NCBI RefSeq assembly: GCF_009712605.1
Contig: NZ_WASO01000003.1
Location: 238,523 to 302,522 of the forward strand
Length of the DNA stretch: 64,000 nt
Direction of reading: 5' to 3'
Source of the DNA: Paludibacter sp.
GTDB taxonomy: Bacteria; Bacteroidota; Bacteroidia; Bacteroidales; Paludibacteraceae
Shown here: in pieces, positions 1 through 8,083 of the stretch
Layout: each line of letters begins with the position of its first letter
Position numbering within the stretch: position 1 is the first letter of the stretch
Notes under the pieces: model-generated
The model's database searches: none
What the model saw: the letters and a program-made list of their open reading frames with translations, nothing else
Told to the model about the DNA's origin: nothing
Translations under genes and position numbers: made by a program

Positions 1-778
1 ATAACCCGACTTGAGCTAGAGATCCTTTCTTTACAATGACGATATTGGTAATATTTATAACAAAGTATTCAATCAAAGAAGAAATGACTAGCATTATGCC
101 GAGTACAACCATAGGCTTTGCTTCCTTGATTGTTTCTCGTATTGATATTTTTACTGTAGATGTATTAACGGTTTTCTTTGTATAAAAAAAGTTCAAGGCA
201 AGAATACTTAAAGCATTTAAGGCTATAGTAACGGGTATTGCCTTGGCTCCCCAAAAATAAAACATTATTAATGAGATCAAAATATTCCCGATTGATGAAT
301 ACAAAGAAATTAAAGCAATATTCTTGATTGCCCTAAATCCTTTAAGACATGCATCATATCCTGTCGAGAGGATACTAAAGAAAACCGCAAAAGATATTAT
401 ACAAAAGCCAATTATGTAGTTATTGCTTCCAAACATTAATTTGCTAAGAGGGAATGAGCATATTAATGTTACAATTACACCAATTACAGCTAAATAGAGG
501 ACTAAATTTTGCGTAATTTTAGCTACTCTTATTTTACCAATTTTCTGATGTTCTTTAGCAATCTCCCTGATAGCACTTGAACCAATACCTAATCCAATGA
601 CACTACCTAACATTAACAAGATGTTGTTGTAGACTGCAGAAATCCCAACACCTGTAGGTCCAATAAGAATTGCTACAATCTTAGATTTAATCAGACCAGA
701 CAAAATGACCACAATCTGAGTACCTCCAAATACACCAGTCGATTTTAGGATTTCTTTATATTCATTTTTGCTAGTCAT
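1..778 (-). CDS. wzx: O-antigen/polysaccharide flippase, Wzx type (partial, 3' end outside window)
   Basis: The reverse frame opens at the ATG at 778 and stays open to the window edge, about 259 codons, so the C-terminal part is missing. The translation is very hydrophobic with at least six membrane segments separated by short basic loops. It begins MTSKNEYKEILKSTG and soon shows the sequence LIGPTGVGISAVYNN, typical of MATE/MOP-superfamily polysaccharide flippases. Such proteins move undecaprenyl-linked oligosaccharide units across the inner membrane. The start overlaps the stop of the GT10 gene by 4 bases (ATGA), so the two are probably translationally coupled. An amino-sugar-type O-antigen translocase (WzxE-like) is the closest description. 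The family call is firm; the substrate is unknown. Confidence 0.85.
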   Translation of the reverse strand, partial: MTSKNEYKEILKSTGVFGGTQIVVILSGLIKSKIVAILIGPTGVGISAVYNNILLMLGSVIGLGIGSSAIREIAKEHQKIGKIRVAKITQNLVLYLAVIGVIVTLICSFPLSKLMFGSNNYIIGFCIISFAVFFSILSTGYDACLKGFRAIKNIALISLYSSIGNILISLIMFYFWGAKAIPVTIALNALSILALNFFYTKKTVNTSTVKISIRETIKEAKPMVVLGIMLVISSLIEYFVINITNIVIVKKGSLAQVGL

Positions 779-1785
779 GGGTACATTAATCTGATAATCT
801 TTTGCTTTACACTATCCAATATGGAGAAATGAATCGGATTGAAATTTGAAAGCATTGTCTTTGATTCTGGATGTTTGATTTTATCAATACAAGAAATAAT
901 AATAGAGAAGGTATTATATTGATTTAATACTTTTAACTTTGCCTCGTTAAGAGAAGAAATTGAATCATGATACAAAGAGCTACCTAAAATTTCTTTGATC
1001 AGATTTAATGCGTATTGAAAGTTATTGATGTTAATTATCTTTATTTCGTTATCGGAAAAATAGTCCCCTATATTAGGGGCTCCATAATAGATAGGAAAAC
1101 TTCCAGCCAGATAAGTATCTGCTAATTTTTCAGTCCAATAATTAGGATATGAACAGTTTTCAATAACAATCGAATATTTGTATTTTGATTGAATAGTGAA
1201 CTTATCTGAAATATTAGTAAATCCATTGCCAAAAATATCCACTTTATCCGGTAATGCGTGCTTTAATTTTAAAGCAAAATCTACTCGATCTCGATGACCC
1301 TTAGTGATTTTTTTGTTTGATGTAATAATGCACACTTTATCTAGACGGTCCAGATTAGAGTAGCTTGAGAAATCATCATAATTCATATGTTTAGTGTTGC
1401 TAAACATATGTGAGTTTTCTTTGAGAGAACAACCTGTCATCCATGGTAAAGGAGGTATTGTAGAATAGGCATTGGATCTTTTAAGAATAGCCTTTTGACA
1501 AGTAAAAATGGAACCAAATTGATCTAAATATTTTGTTGGATATATTTTGATGTATGGCGGCTCTCCTGTAAATAATATCATCCTGTCTTTAGGATAATTT
1601 AATTCAATAGATTCTTTATAGTCATCTAAAACTACCAAGAAATCAAATTTATCTATATTTTGCTCAAATTCACTTGTGAATGTATTAATTTCGAAAATAT
1701 ACTTTTCCTTTACAGGCATTCCATTTTTACTAATTTGTCTATATAATGGATTATTTGAGGAGGTCAATATTAAAATATTTCTCAT
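775..1785 (-). CDS. Glycosyltransferase family 10 (alpha-1,3-fucosyltransferase-like)
   Basis: A 336-residue protein. Its C-terminal half carries the GT10 fucosyltransferase signature: IENCSYPNYWTEKL at about 208-221, followed by LAGSFPIYYG ending near 235, which corresponds to the family block FENS..DYVTEKL...G..PVYYG that binds GDP-fucose. The N-terminal half is divergent, as is usual for acceptor-binding domains. GT10 enzymes transfer L-fucose from GDP-fucose, and the GDP-fucose genes gmd and fcl lie 10 kb upstream on the same strand, which supports this donor. No signal peptide or membrane segment is seen, so it should act on the cytoplasmic side on lipid-linked intermediates. It lies 5 bases downstream of the GT2 gene and overlaps wzx by 4. 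Donor assignment is inferred. Confidence 0.8.
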   Translation of the reverse strand: MRNILILTSSNNPLYRQISKNGMPVKEKYIFEINTFTSEFEQNIDKFDFLVVLDDYKESIELNYPKDRMILFTGEPPYIKIYPTKYLDQFGSIFTCQKAILKRSNAYSTIPPLPWMTGCSLKENSHMFSNTKHMNYDDFSSYSNLDRLDKVCIITSNKKITKGHRDRVDFALKLKHALPDKVDIFGNGFTNISDKFTIQSKYKYSIVIENCSYPNYWTEKLADTYLAGSFPIYYGAPNIGDYFSDNEIKIININNFQYALNLIKEILGSSLYHDSISSLNEAKLKVLNQYNTFSIIISCIDKIKHPESKTMLSNFNPIHFSILDSVKQKIIRLMYP

Positions 1786-1790
1786 TAAGT

Positions 1791-2681
1791 CTATTTATTA
1801 TATAAATGTAGCATTCTAATGATATATTTAAGAAAAAAAGATGTTGGTGACAATGTAAATAACAAACGCAAAATTCTCAAGCTATATAAAGGAATAGAAT
1901 CTTTCTTATGACGACGAACAAGCTCGTTGTAGATGTTGAATACCCTAAGCCGAGTGATCCCTTTTTTATTCTCTTTTCCTGCAATACGCTTTAAATATTT
2001 AATTAGTGATAAATATTCGCAAAAATTATGATCTTGACTATCTTGTCCTTCATGAATTGTTATCTCCATTAAGGGATAAGGTATATGAACGACAAGTCCA
2101 TTTTGAGGTAACGAAACAATAAAAGAACAATCAGAATATTTGCCTCCATTTTTTTTCTCTATAAAATTAGTTAATAGATGTTTGTTATACATATAAGAAG
2201 CAAAAGCAGCGTTAGCTCCTCCAGAGGTGTATTTAGAAATAAGAGTAACAGGGGAATCTATTATTTCTTTGTTATTTGGTATTTTTGAGCTAATTTTTCT
2301 TCCATTCTTTATAGTATAAGCAAATCCACCAACAGCAACAATCTTATTATCTTCTTTTATTGTTTCATATAATTGTCCAACCATTTCAGGTAGCATGATG
2401 TCATCATCATGGAAAATAATATAATATTGGGTTTGTACTTCGTGGTGAATTGCGTTAATGTGATCAATGCCGGATTCAAAAGGTTGGCATCTTCTTATAT
2501 ATGTGAACCGGGGATCTTTTATATTATTATTTACTATAATATTCTGAACTTCATTTGTGGCTGAATTGTCTGAGACAATAAAGTTAAAATTTTGGAAAGT
2601 TTGATTAAAGATGGAATTTATAGAACGCATTATATATTGCGGCCGGTCTCTTGCCATTAAATATATGCTAACATTGGTCAT
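1791..2681 (-). CDS. Glycosyltransferase family 2
   Basis: A 296-residue GT-A-fold transferase. The N-terminus (VSIYLMARDRPQYIMRSINS) is the usual nucleotide-sugar-binding start of GT2 proteins. SDNSATNE at about 37-44 is the DNxS/T loop, and FHDDDIM at about 90-96 holds the metal-binding DxD. The C-terminal third is basic and lacks membrane segments. It probably adds one sugar of the repeat unit on the cytoplasmic face. Donor and acceptor cannot be read from the sequence. It follows the ThDP enzyme after a 101-base spacer that contains a hairpin, and is 5 bases from the next glycosyltransferase. Confidence 0.85.
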   Translation of the reverse strand: MTNVSIYLMARDRPQYIMRSINSIFNQTFQNFNFIVSDNSATNEVQNIIVNNNIKDPRFTYIRRCQPFESGIDHINAIHHEVQTQYYIIFHDDDIMLPEMVGQLYETIKEDNKIVAVGGFAYTIKNGRKISSKIPNNKEIIDSPVTLISKYTSGGANAAFASYMYNKHLLTNFIEKKNGGKYSDCSFIVSLPQNGLVVHIPYPLMEITIHEGQDSQDHNFCEYLSLIKYLKRIAGKENKKGITRLRVFNIYNELVRRHKKDSIPLYSLRILRLLFTLSPTSFFLKYIIRMLHLYNK

Positions 2682-2733
2682 ACGAATTTTATTGAATTGG
2701 TGATACGAGCAGCATTATAAAATTAAAACATTA

Positions 2734-2768
2734 CTATCAGGGAGGCCCTATGGCGAATAATCTGATAG
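2734..2768. other. Hairpin between sugar-synthesis genes and glycosyltransferase genes
   Basis: CTATCAG at 2734-2740 pairs with CTGATAG at 2762-2768. Inside the loop GGG-agg-CCC can form a second short stem. On the minus strand it is followed by a T-rich but interrupted stretch. It sits in the only sizeable gap in the distal part of the operon and could be a weak terminator or an mRNA processing/stability element. Confidence 0.4.
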
Positions 2769-2782
2769 ATTGTTGTTTTTAA

Positions 2783-4483
2783 TCAGAGATCATATTTAGG
2801 TTCCATTTCTGTTATGGAATTTCCAAACAACATTTTAGGATAAACATTAGTATGAATATCCAGAGAAACATCTAATAAAAAAGGTTGATCTGGTTTTCCC
2901 CACATTTTTAAAAGGGCCTCTTCTATTTGCTCTTCCTGATCAATTCGGATTGATTCAATTTCGTAAACATTCGCTAAAGCAGCAAAATCAGGGGCTGAAT
3001 ATCCCCATACCGTTGATTGATATGCACTGTCAAAATAACTATCCTGAAATTGTCGTATCATGCCCAAGCAATGATTGTTCAGTATCACGATTTTAATCGG
3101 GAGATTATTCCGGCGGATTGTTTGCAATTCCTGCACATTGATTTGAAAACCGCCATCTCCTGCAAAACAAACTACAGGAGCTTTACCTGACGCAATCGAT
3201 GACCCGATAGCTGCAGGGAGTGAATACCCCATAGCCCCCATTCCTCCAGAGCTTAGAAAAAGCTGATTGTTGGATAATGAGACAGATTGAGCTACCCACA
3301 TTTGGTTGCTACCTACATCGGCAGTAACCGCAACAGCCAATCGGGAGCAATGCGATATTGCACGAACCAATTTGTTAGGGTTTATACCTTTTATATTAGA
3401 TAGTTCAGCCGTATCAGGGCGTTCTTCTTTCTTTGCTTTAATCTCTGCAAACCAATAACTGAAATCAGTATCTGCAATATCACTATTCAAAAGCTGATTC
3501 AGAAAAGGCAAAATGTCAGCATGCAAAACCTGGCAATCGGAAATGCGGTTGTTTAGTTCTGCAGCATCAATATCAACATGGAATATTTTTTTCCCTGTTT
3601 TGAATGCTTGAATATCAGACCCAGTTTGGCGAAGATCAAGGCGACTGCCAATAACTAGGAGCAGATCACATGTGCCTAAAGCATAATTAGCCCATCTATT
3701 GCCATATGAGCCTATAAGTCCAATCCTACAGGGGTTGTTATCTGGAATGACATCAATTCCATTTAGGGAGGTTACAATCGGGATATTAAGCTTTTCTGCA
3801 ATTAAGTGTAATTCCTTAACAGCATTTGCTATTCTGATCCCTCTACCCGCTAGAACGAGAGGTCTTTTACTTTGCCGAAGTGAAGAGATATAGTCACTTA
3901 CAAAACTGAATAAATTATTTAAGTCCGGTTGTTGTACGGTTTCAGATAAATCCTTAAATTCATCACATTCTGCAATTTGAAGATTCATTGGAATGTCAAT
4001 AAGGACAGGTCCGGGTCTTCCTTCCAAGGATAAATCGTAGGCTTGTTGTAAAACAGCAGGGACTTCCTGAGCCGATTTGATCGCAAATGCAGCTTTGGTC
4101 AATGGTTTTACAACAGATACAATATCTGTTTCCTGAAAACCCAATTGTCTGACAGATTTATCTCCTTTTTGTTCATTCAGATTTACCTGTCCGGTGATGA
4201 AGATGGCCGGTACAGAGTCAAAATAACAGTTGCCGATCCCCGTGATTAGATTAGTAGCTCCGGGTCCACTGGTTGCTAATGCAACGCCTGGTTTGTTGGT
4301 TACCCGTGCATATGCGTCAGCAGCCATAGCAGCAGCTTGCTCATGATGCATTGTAATGATTTTAAACCCGTCATGACGGTACAATTCATCAATTATACGG
4401 GTAATCATTCCCCCTTGGAGCTCAAAAATAGTATCGATATTTTTACTTTTGAGGAAATGTGCAATATAAGAGGTAACTTTCAT
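2783..4483 (-). CDS. ThDP-dependent acetolactate-synthase-family enzyme, YerE-like
   Basis: A 566-residue three-domain ThDP enzyme. The catalytic glutamate is in MHHEQAAAMAADAYAR (E48), the central domain spans about 200-340, and the ThDP/Mg motif runs from GDG at 443-445 to NN at 470-471. True acetolactate synthase is unlikely. The gene sits in a CDP-dideoxysugar operon, has no ilvN-type small subunit or other ilv genes beside it, and overlaps the upstream SDR gene by 4 bases. YerE of Yersinia pseudotuberculosis has this fold and transfers a two-carbon unit from pyruvate to C4 of a CDP-3,6-dideoxy-4-keto-hexose. The same role fits here because RfbF, RfbG, RfbH and an E3 reductase are all upstream. 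The fold is certain; the YerE role is inferred from context. Confidence 0.75.
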   Translation of the reverse strand: MKVTSYIAHFLKSKNIDTIFELQGGMITRIIDELYRHDGFKIITMHHEQAAAMAADAYARVTNKPGVALATSGPGATNLITGIGNCYFDSVPAIFITGQVNLNEQKGDKSVRQLGFQETDIVSVVKPLTKAAFAIKSAQEVPAVLQQAYDLSLEGRPGPVLIDIPMNLQIAECDEFKDLSETVQQPDLNNLFSFVSDYISSLRQSKRPLVLAGRGIRIANAVKELHLIAEKLNIPIVTSLNGIDVIPDNNPCRIGLIGSYGNRWANYALGTCDLLLVIGSRLDLRQTGSDIQAFKTGKKIFHVDIDAAELNNRISDCQVLHADILPFLNQLLNSDIADTDFSYWFAEIKAKKEERPDTAELSNIKGINPNKLVRAISHCSRLAVAVTADVGSNQMWVAQSVSLSNNQLFLSSGGMGAMGYSLPAAIGSSIASGKAPVVCFAGDGGFQINVQELQTIRRNNLPIKIVILNNHCLGMIRQFQDSYFDSAYQSTVWGYSAPDFAALANVYEIESIRIDQEEQIEEALLKMWGKPDQPFLLDVSLDIHTNVYPKMLFGNSITEMEPKYDL

Positions 4484-5400
4484 AGAAGTCTTTCTTTGTG
4501 ATGTTTTATTGTACGATTTAATCCCTCATTTAATCCTATCTTAGTTGAAATCGGAAAATTTTTTTTGAACTTTGTGTTATCCCCGGCGATCAACATATTT
4601 TGTCCTTCTCTATAGGGTATTGCCCCAAATTCAAGAAATTGCTCAGGTACACCCATGAATTCTGTTATTGTACGAAGCAATTGTTGCAATGATACGGATT
4701 TGGAATCACAGATATTGTAGACTCCGGATTTATTCTCAATGCTATCAATAATACCCAATAGTTGACTTGTGAAGTCTTTGATATAAAGGTAGTTGTATTG
4801 TTGTTCGCATTTAGTTAACTGTATTGATCTATTGTTTAATAGTTTTGAAATAACAGTTGGTATGAGCCAATTAGAGTTCTCAAATTCTCCAAATACAGAG
4901 AAAACACGAACCCAATACCAAGCTATCTCAGTCTTTTCAAAAATATTTCTCATATAATGAGCTGTCATAGTTTTTACCGCTCCGTAGGCATCATCCGGTT
5001 TGGGTGATGTTTCCTCGTTCACAGCAAATCCTTGCGAACCATATTCTGCCTGGGAGCCAAAAGCAATGACTTTTTTAATATCACATGTTTTGACCAGATC
5101 GAACAGCTCCTTTGAAAACCAAAAATTGTTTATCTGAAGCTCCCAGTCGTTACGATCCTTAGCACCAACTCCACCCCAAGCTGTATGTATCAATTGCTTT
5201 GGATTTAATTCTTGTATTTTATACTTCCAGTCTGGAGCATCACTATTTACCCAAGTGATTTTATTTTTGATATCAGCACATTTTTCAAATGAAGAACTGT
5301 TTCTGTATATGGCACATACCATATAATTTCTATCTAATAATTCTCTTGCAATATTAGAACCAATAAAACCGGTAGCACCTGTAATCAAAATCATTCCCAC
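4480..5400 (-). CDS. NAD(P)-dependent SDR reductase/epimerase of the sugar pathway
   Basis: A 306-residue extended short-chain dehydrogenase. The Rossmann motif GATGFIG is at 8-14, the catalytic Y139-x3-K143 is in AYGAVK, and FGSQAEYG supplies the upstream serine region. This type includes RfbJ/Prt/Tyv-like reductases and YerF, which reduce the 4-keto or side-chain keto group of CDP-dideoxysugars. Because it lies between the E3 gene (10-base overlap) and the YerE-like gene (4-base overlap), reduction of a branched-chain keto sugar is the most economical role. It could instead be a C4 ketoreductase giving abequose or paratose directly. A second in-frame ATG two codons in (5394) is an alternative start. 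Confidence 0.75.
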   Translation of the reverse strand: MGMILITGATGFIGSNIARELLDRNYMVCAIYRNSSSFEKCADIKNKITWVNSDAPDWKYKIQELNPKQLIHTAWGGVGAKDRNDWELQINNFWFSKELFDLVKTCDIKKVIAFGSQAEYGSQGFAVNEETSPKPDDAYGAVKTMTAHYMRNIFEKTEIAWYWVRVFSVFGEFENSNWLIPTVISKLLNNRSIQLTKCEQQYNYLYIKDFTSQLLGIIDSIENKSGVYNICDSKSVSLQQLLRTITEFMGVPEQFLEFGAIPYREGQNMLIAGDNTKFKKNFPISTKIGLNEGLNRTIKHHKERLL

Positions 5401-6080
5401 TCATCCGTTAAAATGTTTGTTTTTGGAATGCCATATTTTATTAGGCATTGCTTAAAAATTTTTATCATTGCTGGTGGTCCCGAAATGAAGAATGCATTTG
5501 TAACATCGGATTCCATTGCTATTTTTTCAATATTAAGTATTCCTTTTTTATCTTCATAAATGCAATGAGTTATCAAGGACGAATTAATTGATTGAGCATA
5601 TTTTAATTCTTCTTGATATAAATTCAATGCGCCGGAACGAAATCCCGCATAGAGCACAGGCCTTGAATATTCTGAAAATGACGAATCGGTAAAGAGAGAC
5701 AAAAAAGGAGTTATACCGGTTCCTCCGGAAATAAAGACTGTATTCTCTTTGCGATGCTCCTGTTCAAACAGGTCCCCATAAGGCATCTTGACCCACACTT
5801 CGCTTCCTTCCTGTATTTTTTCTCTCATTTGGCTTGTAAAGGCGCCTTTTACGGAATAAGTAATTTTTAGTGAGCCGAAGTCGTCCGGAGATGTCTGGAT
5901 ACTGAAACAGCGAGATTCCGGCCATTGGCTTACACCATCATAATCGCTATCGATGGATAGATGGAGAAATTGTCCTGGAGCAAAGCGAAATTTTCCGGTG
6001 ATAGGTTCTATCGTTAACGTATAGACGCCTTCAACCGGATTTTCAATTTTCCGTATGATTGATTTGTATTTCTTTACCAT
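5391..6080 (-). CDS. FAD/NAD(P)H ferredoxin-reductase-type E3 (CDP-6-deoxy-glucoseen reductase-like) lacking a 2Fe-2S domain
   Basis: A 229-residue ferredoxin-NADP reductase-fold protein. The FAD-binding domain has RCFSIQTSP at 57-65 (the RxYS motif), then the NAD(P)-binding motif GGTGITP at 119-125, a late ISGPPAMI block, and an acidic-aromatic C-terminus. In Yersinia and Salmonella the E3 enzyme (AscD/DdhD) carries an extra N-terminal plant-type 2Fe-2S domain and is about 100 residues longer. No such cysteine cluster exists here: the protein starts directly with the FAD domain. It is expected to feed electrons from NADH to RfbH. The start at 6080 is preceded by the operon's repeat element. 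Function is inferred mainly from position in the operon. Confidence 0.75.
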   Translation of the reverse strand: MVKKYKSIIRKIENPVEGVYTLTIEPITGKFRFAPGQFLHLSIDSDYDGVSQWPESRCFSIQTSPDDFGSLKITYSVKGAFTSQMREKIQEGSEVWVKMPYGDLFEQEHRKENTVFISGGTGITPFLSLFTDSSFSEYSRPVLYAGFRSGALNLYQEELKYAQSINSSLITHCIYEDKKGILNIEKIAMESDVTNAFFISGPPAMIKIFKQCLIKYGIPKTNILTDEWE

Positions 6081-6084
6081 AATT

Positions 6085-6245
6085 TGTGTGGTTCACTAAG
6101 TCCCTCCAAGTTTTCACCAAGTCTCGCTAAGTTTTTGTTTTACTTTGTGATGTACTTCGTGCTACTTTGTGGAATAATTTTTTGTTTCACTAAGTCACTC
6201 AAAGGATCCGCCAAGTTTCACTAAGTTTTTGTGTTACTTTGAGAC
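6085..6245. repeat. CACAAAG/CTTAGTGAA repeat, about two units
   Basis: The stretch is built from repeated words ttcactaag, ttcaccaag, actttgtg and acttcgtg. Read on the minus strand, each unit begins with CCACAAAGTAGCACGAAG and ends with CTTAGTGAA, so its two halves are partly complementary and could fold as a hairpin. Nearly the whole space between the GxxExxY gene and the E3 gene is filled by two such units. The same family fills the other spacers of this operon. Confidence 0.75.
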
Positions 6246-6250
6246 ATTAA

Positions 6251-6622
6251 TCAAAGTACTAATCGTTTAATTCCGTTCTTCAATGATTTGACGTAAAAAT
6301 TAATCAATAATCCCAGATGACTTCCTGACAATTTCATATACGTCAAAGTTTGTGCAATATGCACATCCGTAAAACATTCAACGGTTTTCAGCTCCACAAC
6401 TACCTTCGATTCAATTAATAGATCAATGCGGTAGCCGCAATCCATCTTAATCTCTTCGTAAATGAGTGGCAACGCTCGTTCTTCTTCAACCTTTAATCCG
6501 GCTTTCCGTAATTCAAAGGCTAAACATGTCCTATATGCACTTTCCAAAAGACCTGGACCTAATGCGGTATGCACCTTGAAGGCACAGTCGAGAATTATTT
6601 TGCTTATCTGGTCTTCTGTCAT
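6251..6622 (-). CDS. GxxExxY family protein
   Basis: A 123-residue protein from the ATG at 6622. The signature GPGLLESAY (GxxLExxY) is near the N-terminus, followed by YRIDLLIESKVVVELK, which matches the D...E-x-K pattern of PD-(D/E)XK-like folds. The family is widespread in Bacteroidota but has no established function. The frame is open 13 codons further upstream to 6661, but those codons are translated repeat sequence, so 6622 is preferred. The gene interrupts the sugar operon between rfbH and its redox partner and is bracketed by the CACAAAG/CTTAGTGAA repeat on both sides, which suggests it arrived together with that repeat. It is unlikely to take part in sugar synthesis. Confidence 0.85.
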   Translation of the reverse strand: MTEDQISKIILDCAFKVHTALGPGLLESAYRTCLAFELRKAGLKVEEERALPLIYEEIKMDCGYRIDLLIESKVVVELKTVECFTDVHIAQTLTYMKLSGSHLGLLINFYVKSLKNGIKRLVL

Positions 6623-6624
6623 AA

Positions 6625-6692
6625 ATTTCGATTCCACTAAGTTCCTCCAAGGATTCACCAAGTATCACTACGTCGCCGTGCTACTTTGTGTA
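6625..6692. repeat. CACAAAG/CTTAGTGAA repeat, overlapping the rfbH stop codon
   Basis: Plus-strand words ccactaag, ttcaccaag and gctactttgtg mark another unit. On the minus strand ACACAAAGTAGCACG encodes the last two residues and the stop of rfbH, so the repeat extends into the end of that coding region. The other end abuts the start of the GxxExxY gene. Confidence 0.7.
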
Positions 6693-8000
6693 ACTGCCAA
6701 CAAATTGATCCAACATTTGTTCTGCATACATGAACATGCCTTCCTGCAATCCGGGATAAGTGCCTAAGAAGAAAGTATGGTTCATGATAAAGTCGGTTGT
6801 ATTCAGATTGTCTGCAATACGGTGCGCTTTATTCATAAAAGCTGGTTGTTTGGTCATATTTCCGGCAAACAGATTCCTGGTTTCTATTTTATTTTGAGCC
6901 AGATAGCGGGTCAGTTCATCACGGGTGAACGGTGCACCTTCTTTGACAGTCACGATAAAGGCAAACCATGCAGGATCAGCACCTTCGGTAGCTTCAGGCA
7001 AGGTGAAGAATTGCGGATATTTAGAAAAAATACGTGTCCACGTTTTGAAATTTTCTTTCCTTTTTTCACAGAAAGAAGGTAGTTTGTCCATTTGAGCGCT
7101 ACCGATAGCAGCTTGTATATCCGTCATCTTAAGATTATATCCGACCTCAGAATAAACATATTTATGGTCGTAGCCAAGCGGTAAATTACCAAATTGCTGA
7201 GTAAAACGTTTACCACAGGTGTTATTTTCACCTCCCACACAGTAGCAATCACGTCCCCAGTCACGGAAAGCACGAACCAATTTTGCCAGTTTGGGGTCGT
7301 TTGTACAGATTGCGCCGCCTTCACCGGTTGTGATATGGTGAGCCGGGTAGAAAGATATAGTAGATATATGTCCGAAAGTACCGGTATATTTTCCTTTGTA
7401 TTTGCTGCCGAATGCATCACAGTTGTCTTCAATCACCCATAAGTCGTGTTTATTGGCCACTTCCATTATAGCATCCAGATTGTAGGGATTTCCCAGAGTG
7501 TGAGCCAAAAAAATGCAACGGGTTTTAGGAGAAATTGCTTTTTCGAGTTGAGCAACATTGATATTATACGTAGGAATTTCCACATCCACATATACCGGAA
7601 TCAAACCATACTGAATAATTGGAGTGACAGTAGCCGGAAAACCGGCAGCAACGGCGATCACTTCATCTCCGGCTTTCAATCGTTTATCTCCCAGCTTTTC
7701 AGAAGTAAGAGCTGAAAAGGCTAATAGGTTGGCGGAAGATCCTGAATTGGTGAGCATTACATGTTTTATTCCAAGGAAATCAGAAATTTTCTCTGCGAAA
7801 TCAGAAGAATAGCGTGATTCTGTTAACCAAAAATCAAGAGAAGAATCAACGGCATTAATTATTTCCTGTTCATCAAATACCCGACCTGCATAGTTAACGG
7901 GAGACTTTCCGGAAATAAATTCCTTGGTTCCAAACTGAATCTTATAGTACTCTTTTACCTTTTCAATAATCTCTGAACGAAGTTGTTTACTGTCTGACAT
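6681..8000 (-). CDS. rfbH: CDP-4-keto-6-deoxy-D-glucose 3-dehydrase (E1)
   Basis: A PMP- and iron-sulfur-dependent enzyme that removes the C3 hydroxyl of CDP-6-deoxy-4-keto-glucose, acting with the E3 reductase. It has the DegT/DnrJ aminotransferase fold, but the PLP lysine is replaced: SFYPAHHITTGEGG has histidine where aminotransferases have lysine. The [2Fe-2S] ligand pattern C-x57-C-x1-C-x7-C is exact (NCDAFG, then DCYCVGGENNTC), as in the Yersinia E1 enzyme. These residues indicate an active dehydrase. The frame is open to 8087 and overlaps rfbG. The ATG at 8000 gives 439 residues, close to the family's usual length. An ATG at 8033, directly after the repeat, is the alternative. The last codons lie in a repeat. 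Confidence 0.92.
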   Translation of the reverse strand: MSDSKQLRSEIIEKVKEYYKIQFGTKEFISGKSPVNYAGRVFDEQEIINAVDSSLDFWLTESRYSSDFAEKISDFLGIKHVMLTNSGSSANLLAFSALTSEKLGDKRLKAGDEVIAVAAGFPATVTPIIQYGLIPVYVDVEIPTYNINVAQLEKAISPKTRCIFLAHTLGNPYNLDAIMEVANKHDLWVIEDNCDAFGSKYKGKYTGTFGHISTISFYPAHHITTGEGGAICTNDPKLAKLVRAFRDWGRDCYCVGGENNTCGKRFTQQFGNLPLGYDHKYVYSEVGYNLKMTDIQAAIGSAQMDKLPSFCEKRKENFKTWTRIFSKYPQFFTLPEATEGADPAWFAFIVTVKEGAPFTRDELTRYLAQNKIETRNLFAGNMTKQPAFMNKAHRIADNLNTTDFIMNHTFFLGTYPGLQEGMFMYAEQMLDQFVGSYTK

Positions 8001-8033
8001 ATTATATGATTTTCTAAAATTATTATTGTTCAT

Positions 8034-8083
8034 GTCACAAAGGCTCTCAATGTTTTCTTTGTGATACTTAGTGAAATGGGGTT
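8034..8083. repeat. CACAAAG/CTTAGTGAA repeat between rfbG and rfbH
   Basis: On the minus strand it reads CCATTTCACTAAGTATCACA, then further words ending CCTTTGTGAC just before an ATG. The rfbG stop codon TAA is inside TTTCACTAAG, so this copy provides the end of rfbG. Confidence 0.7.

Noticed and set aside
2783-4483. ilvB, the biosynthetic acetolactate synthase large subunit
   Set aside because: No regulatory subunit or branched-chain amino acid genes are adjacent, and the gene is overlapped by CDP-sugar enzymes. The motif set alone cannot exclude it, so the YerE-like role is kept as an inference.
6085-6245. Regularly repeated words that might suggest a small CRISPR array
   Set aside because: The units are not separated by unique spacers of constant length, copies are imperfect, and the same family occurs singly in other gene spacers. 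No cas gene is present.
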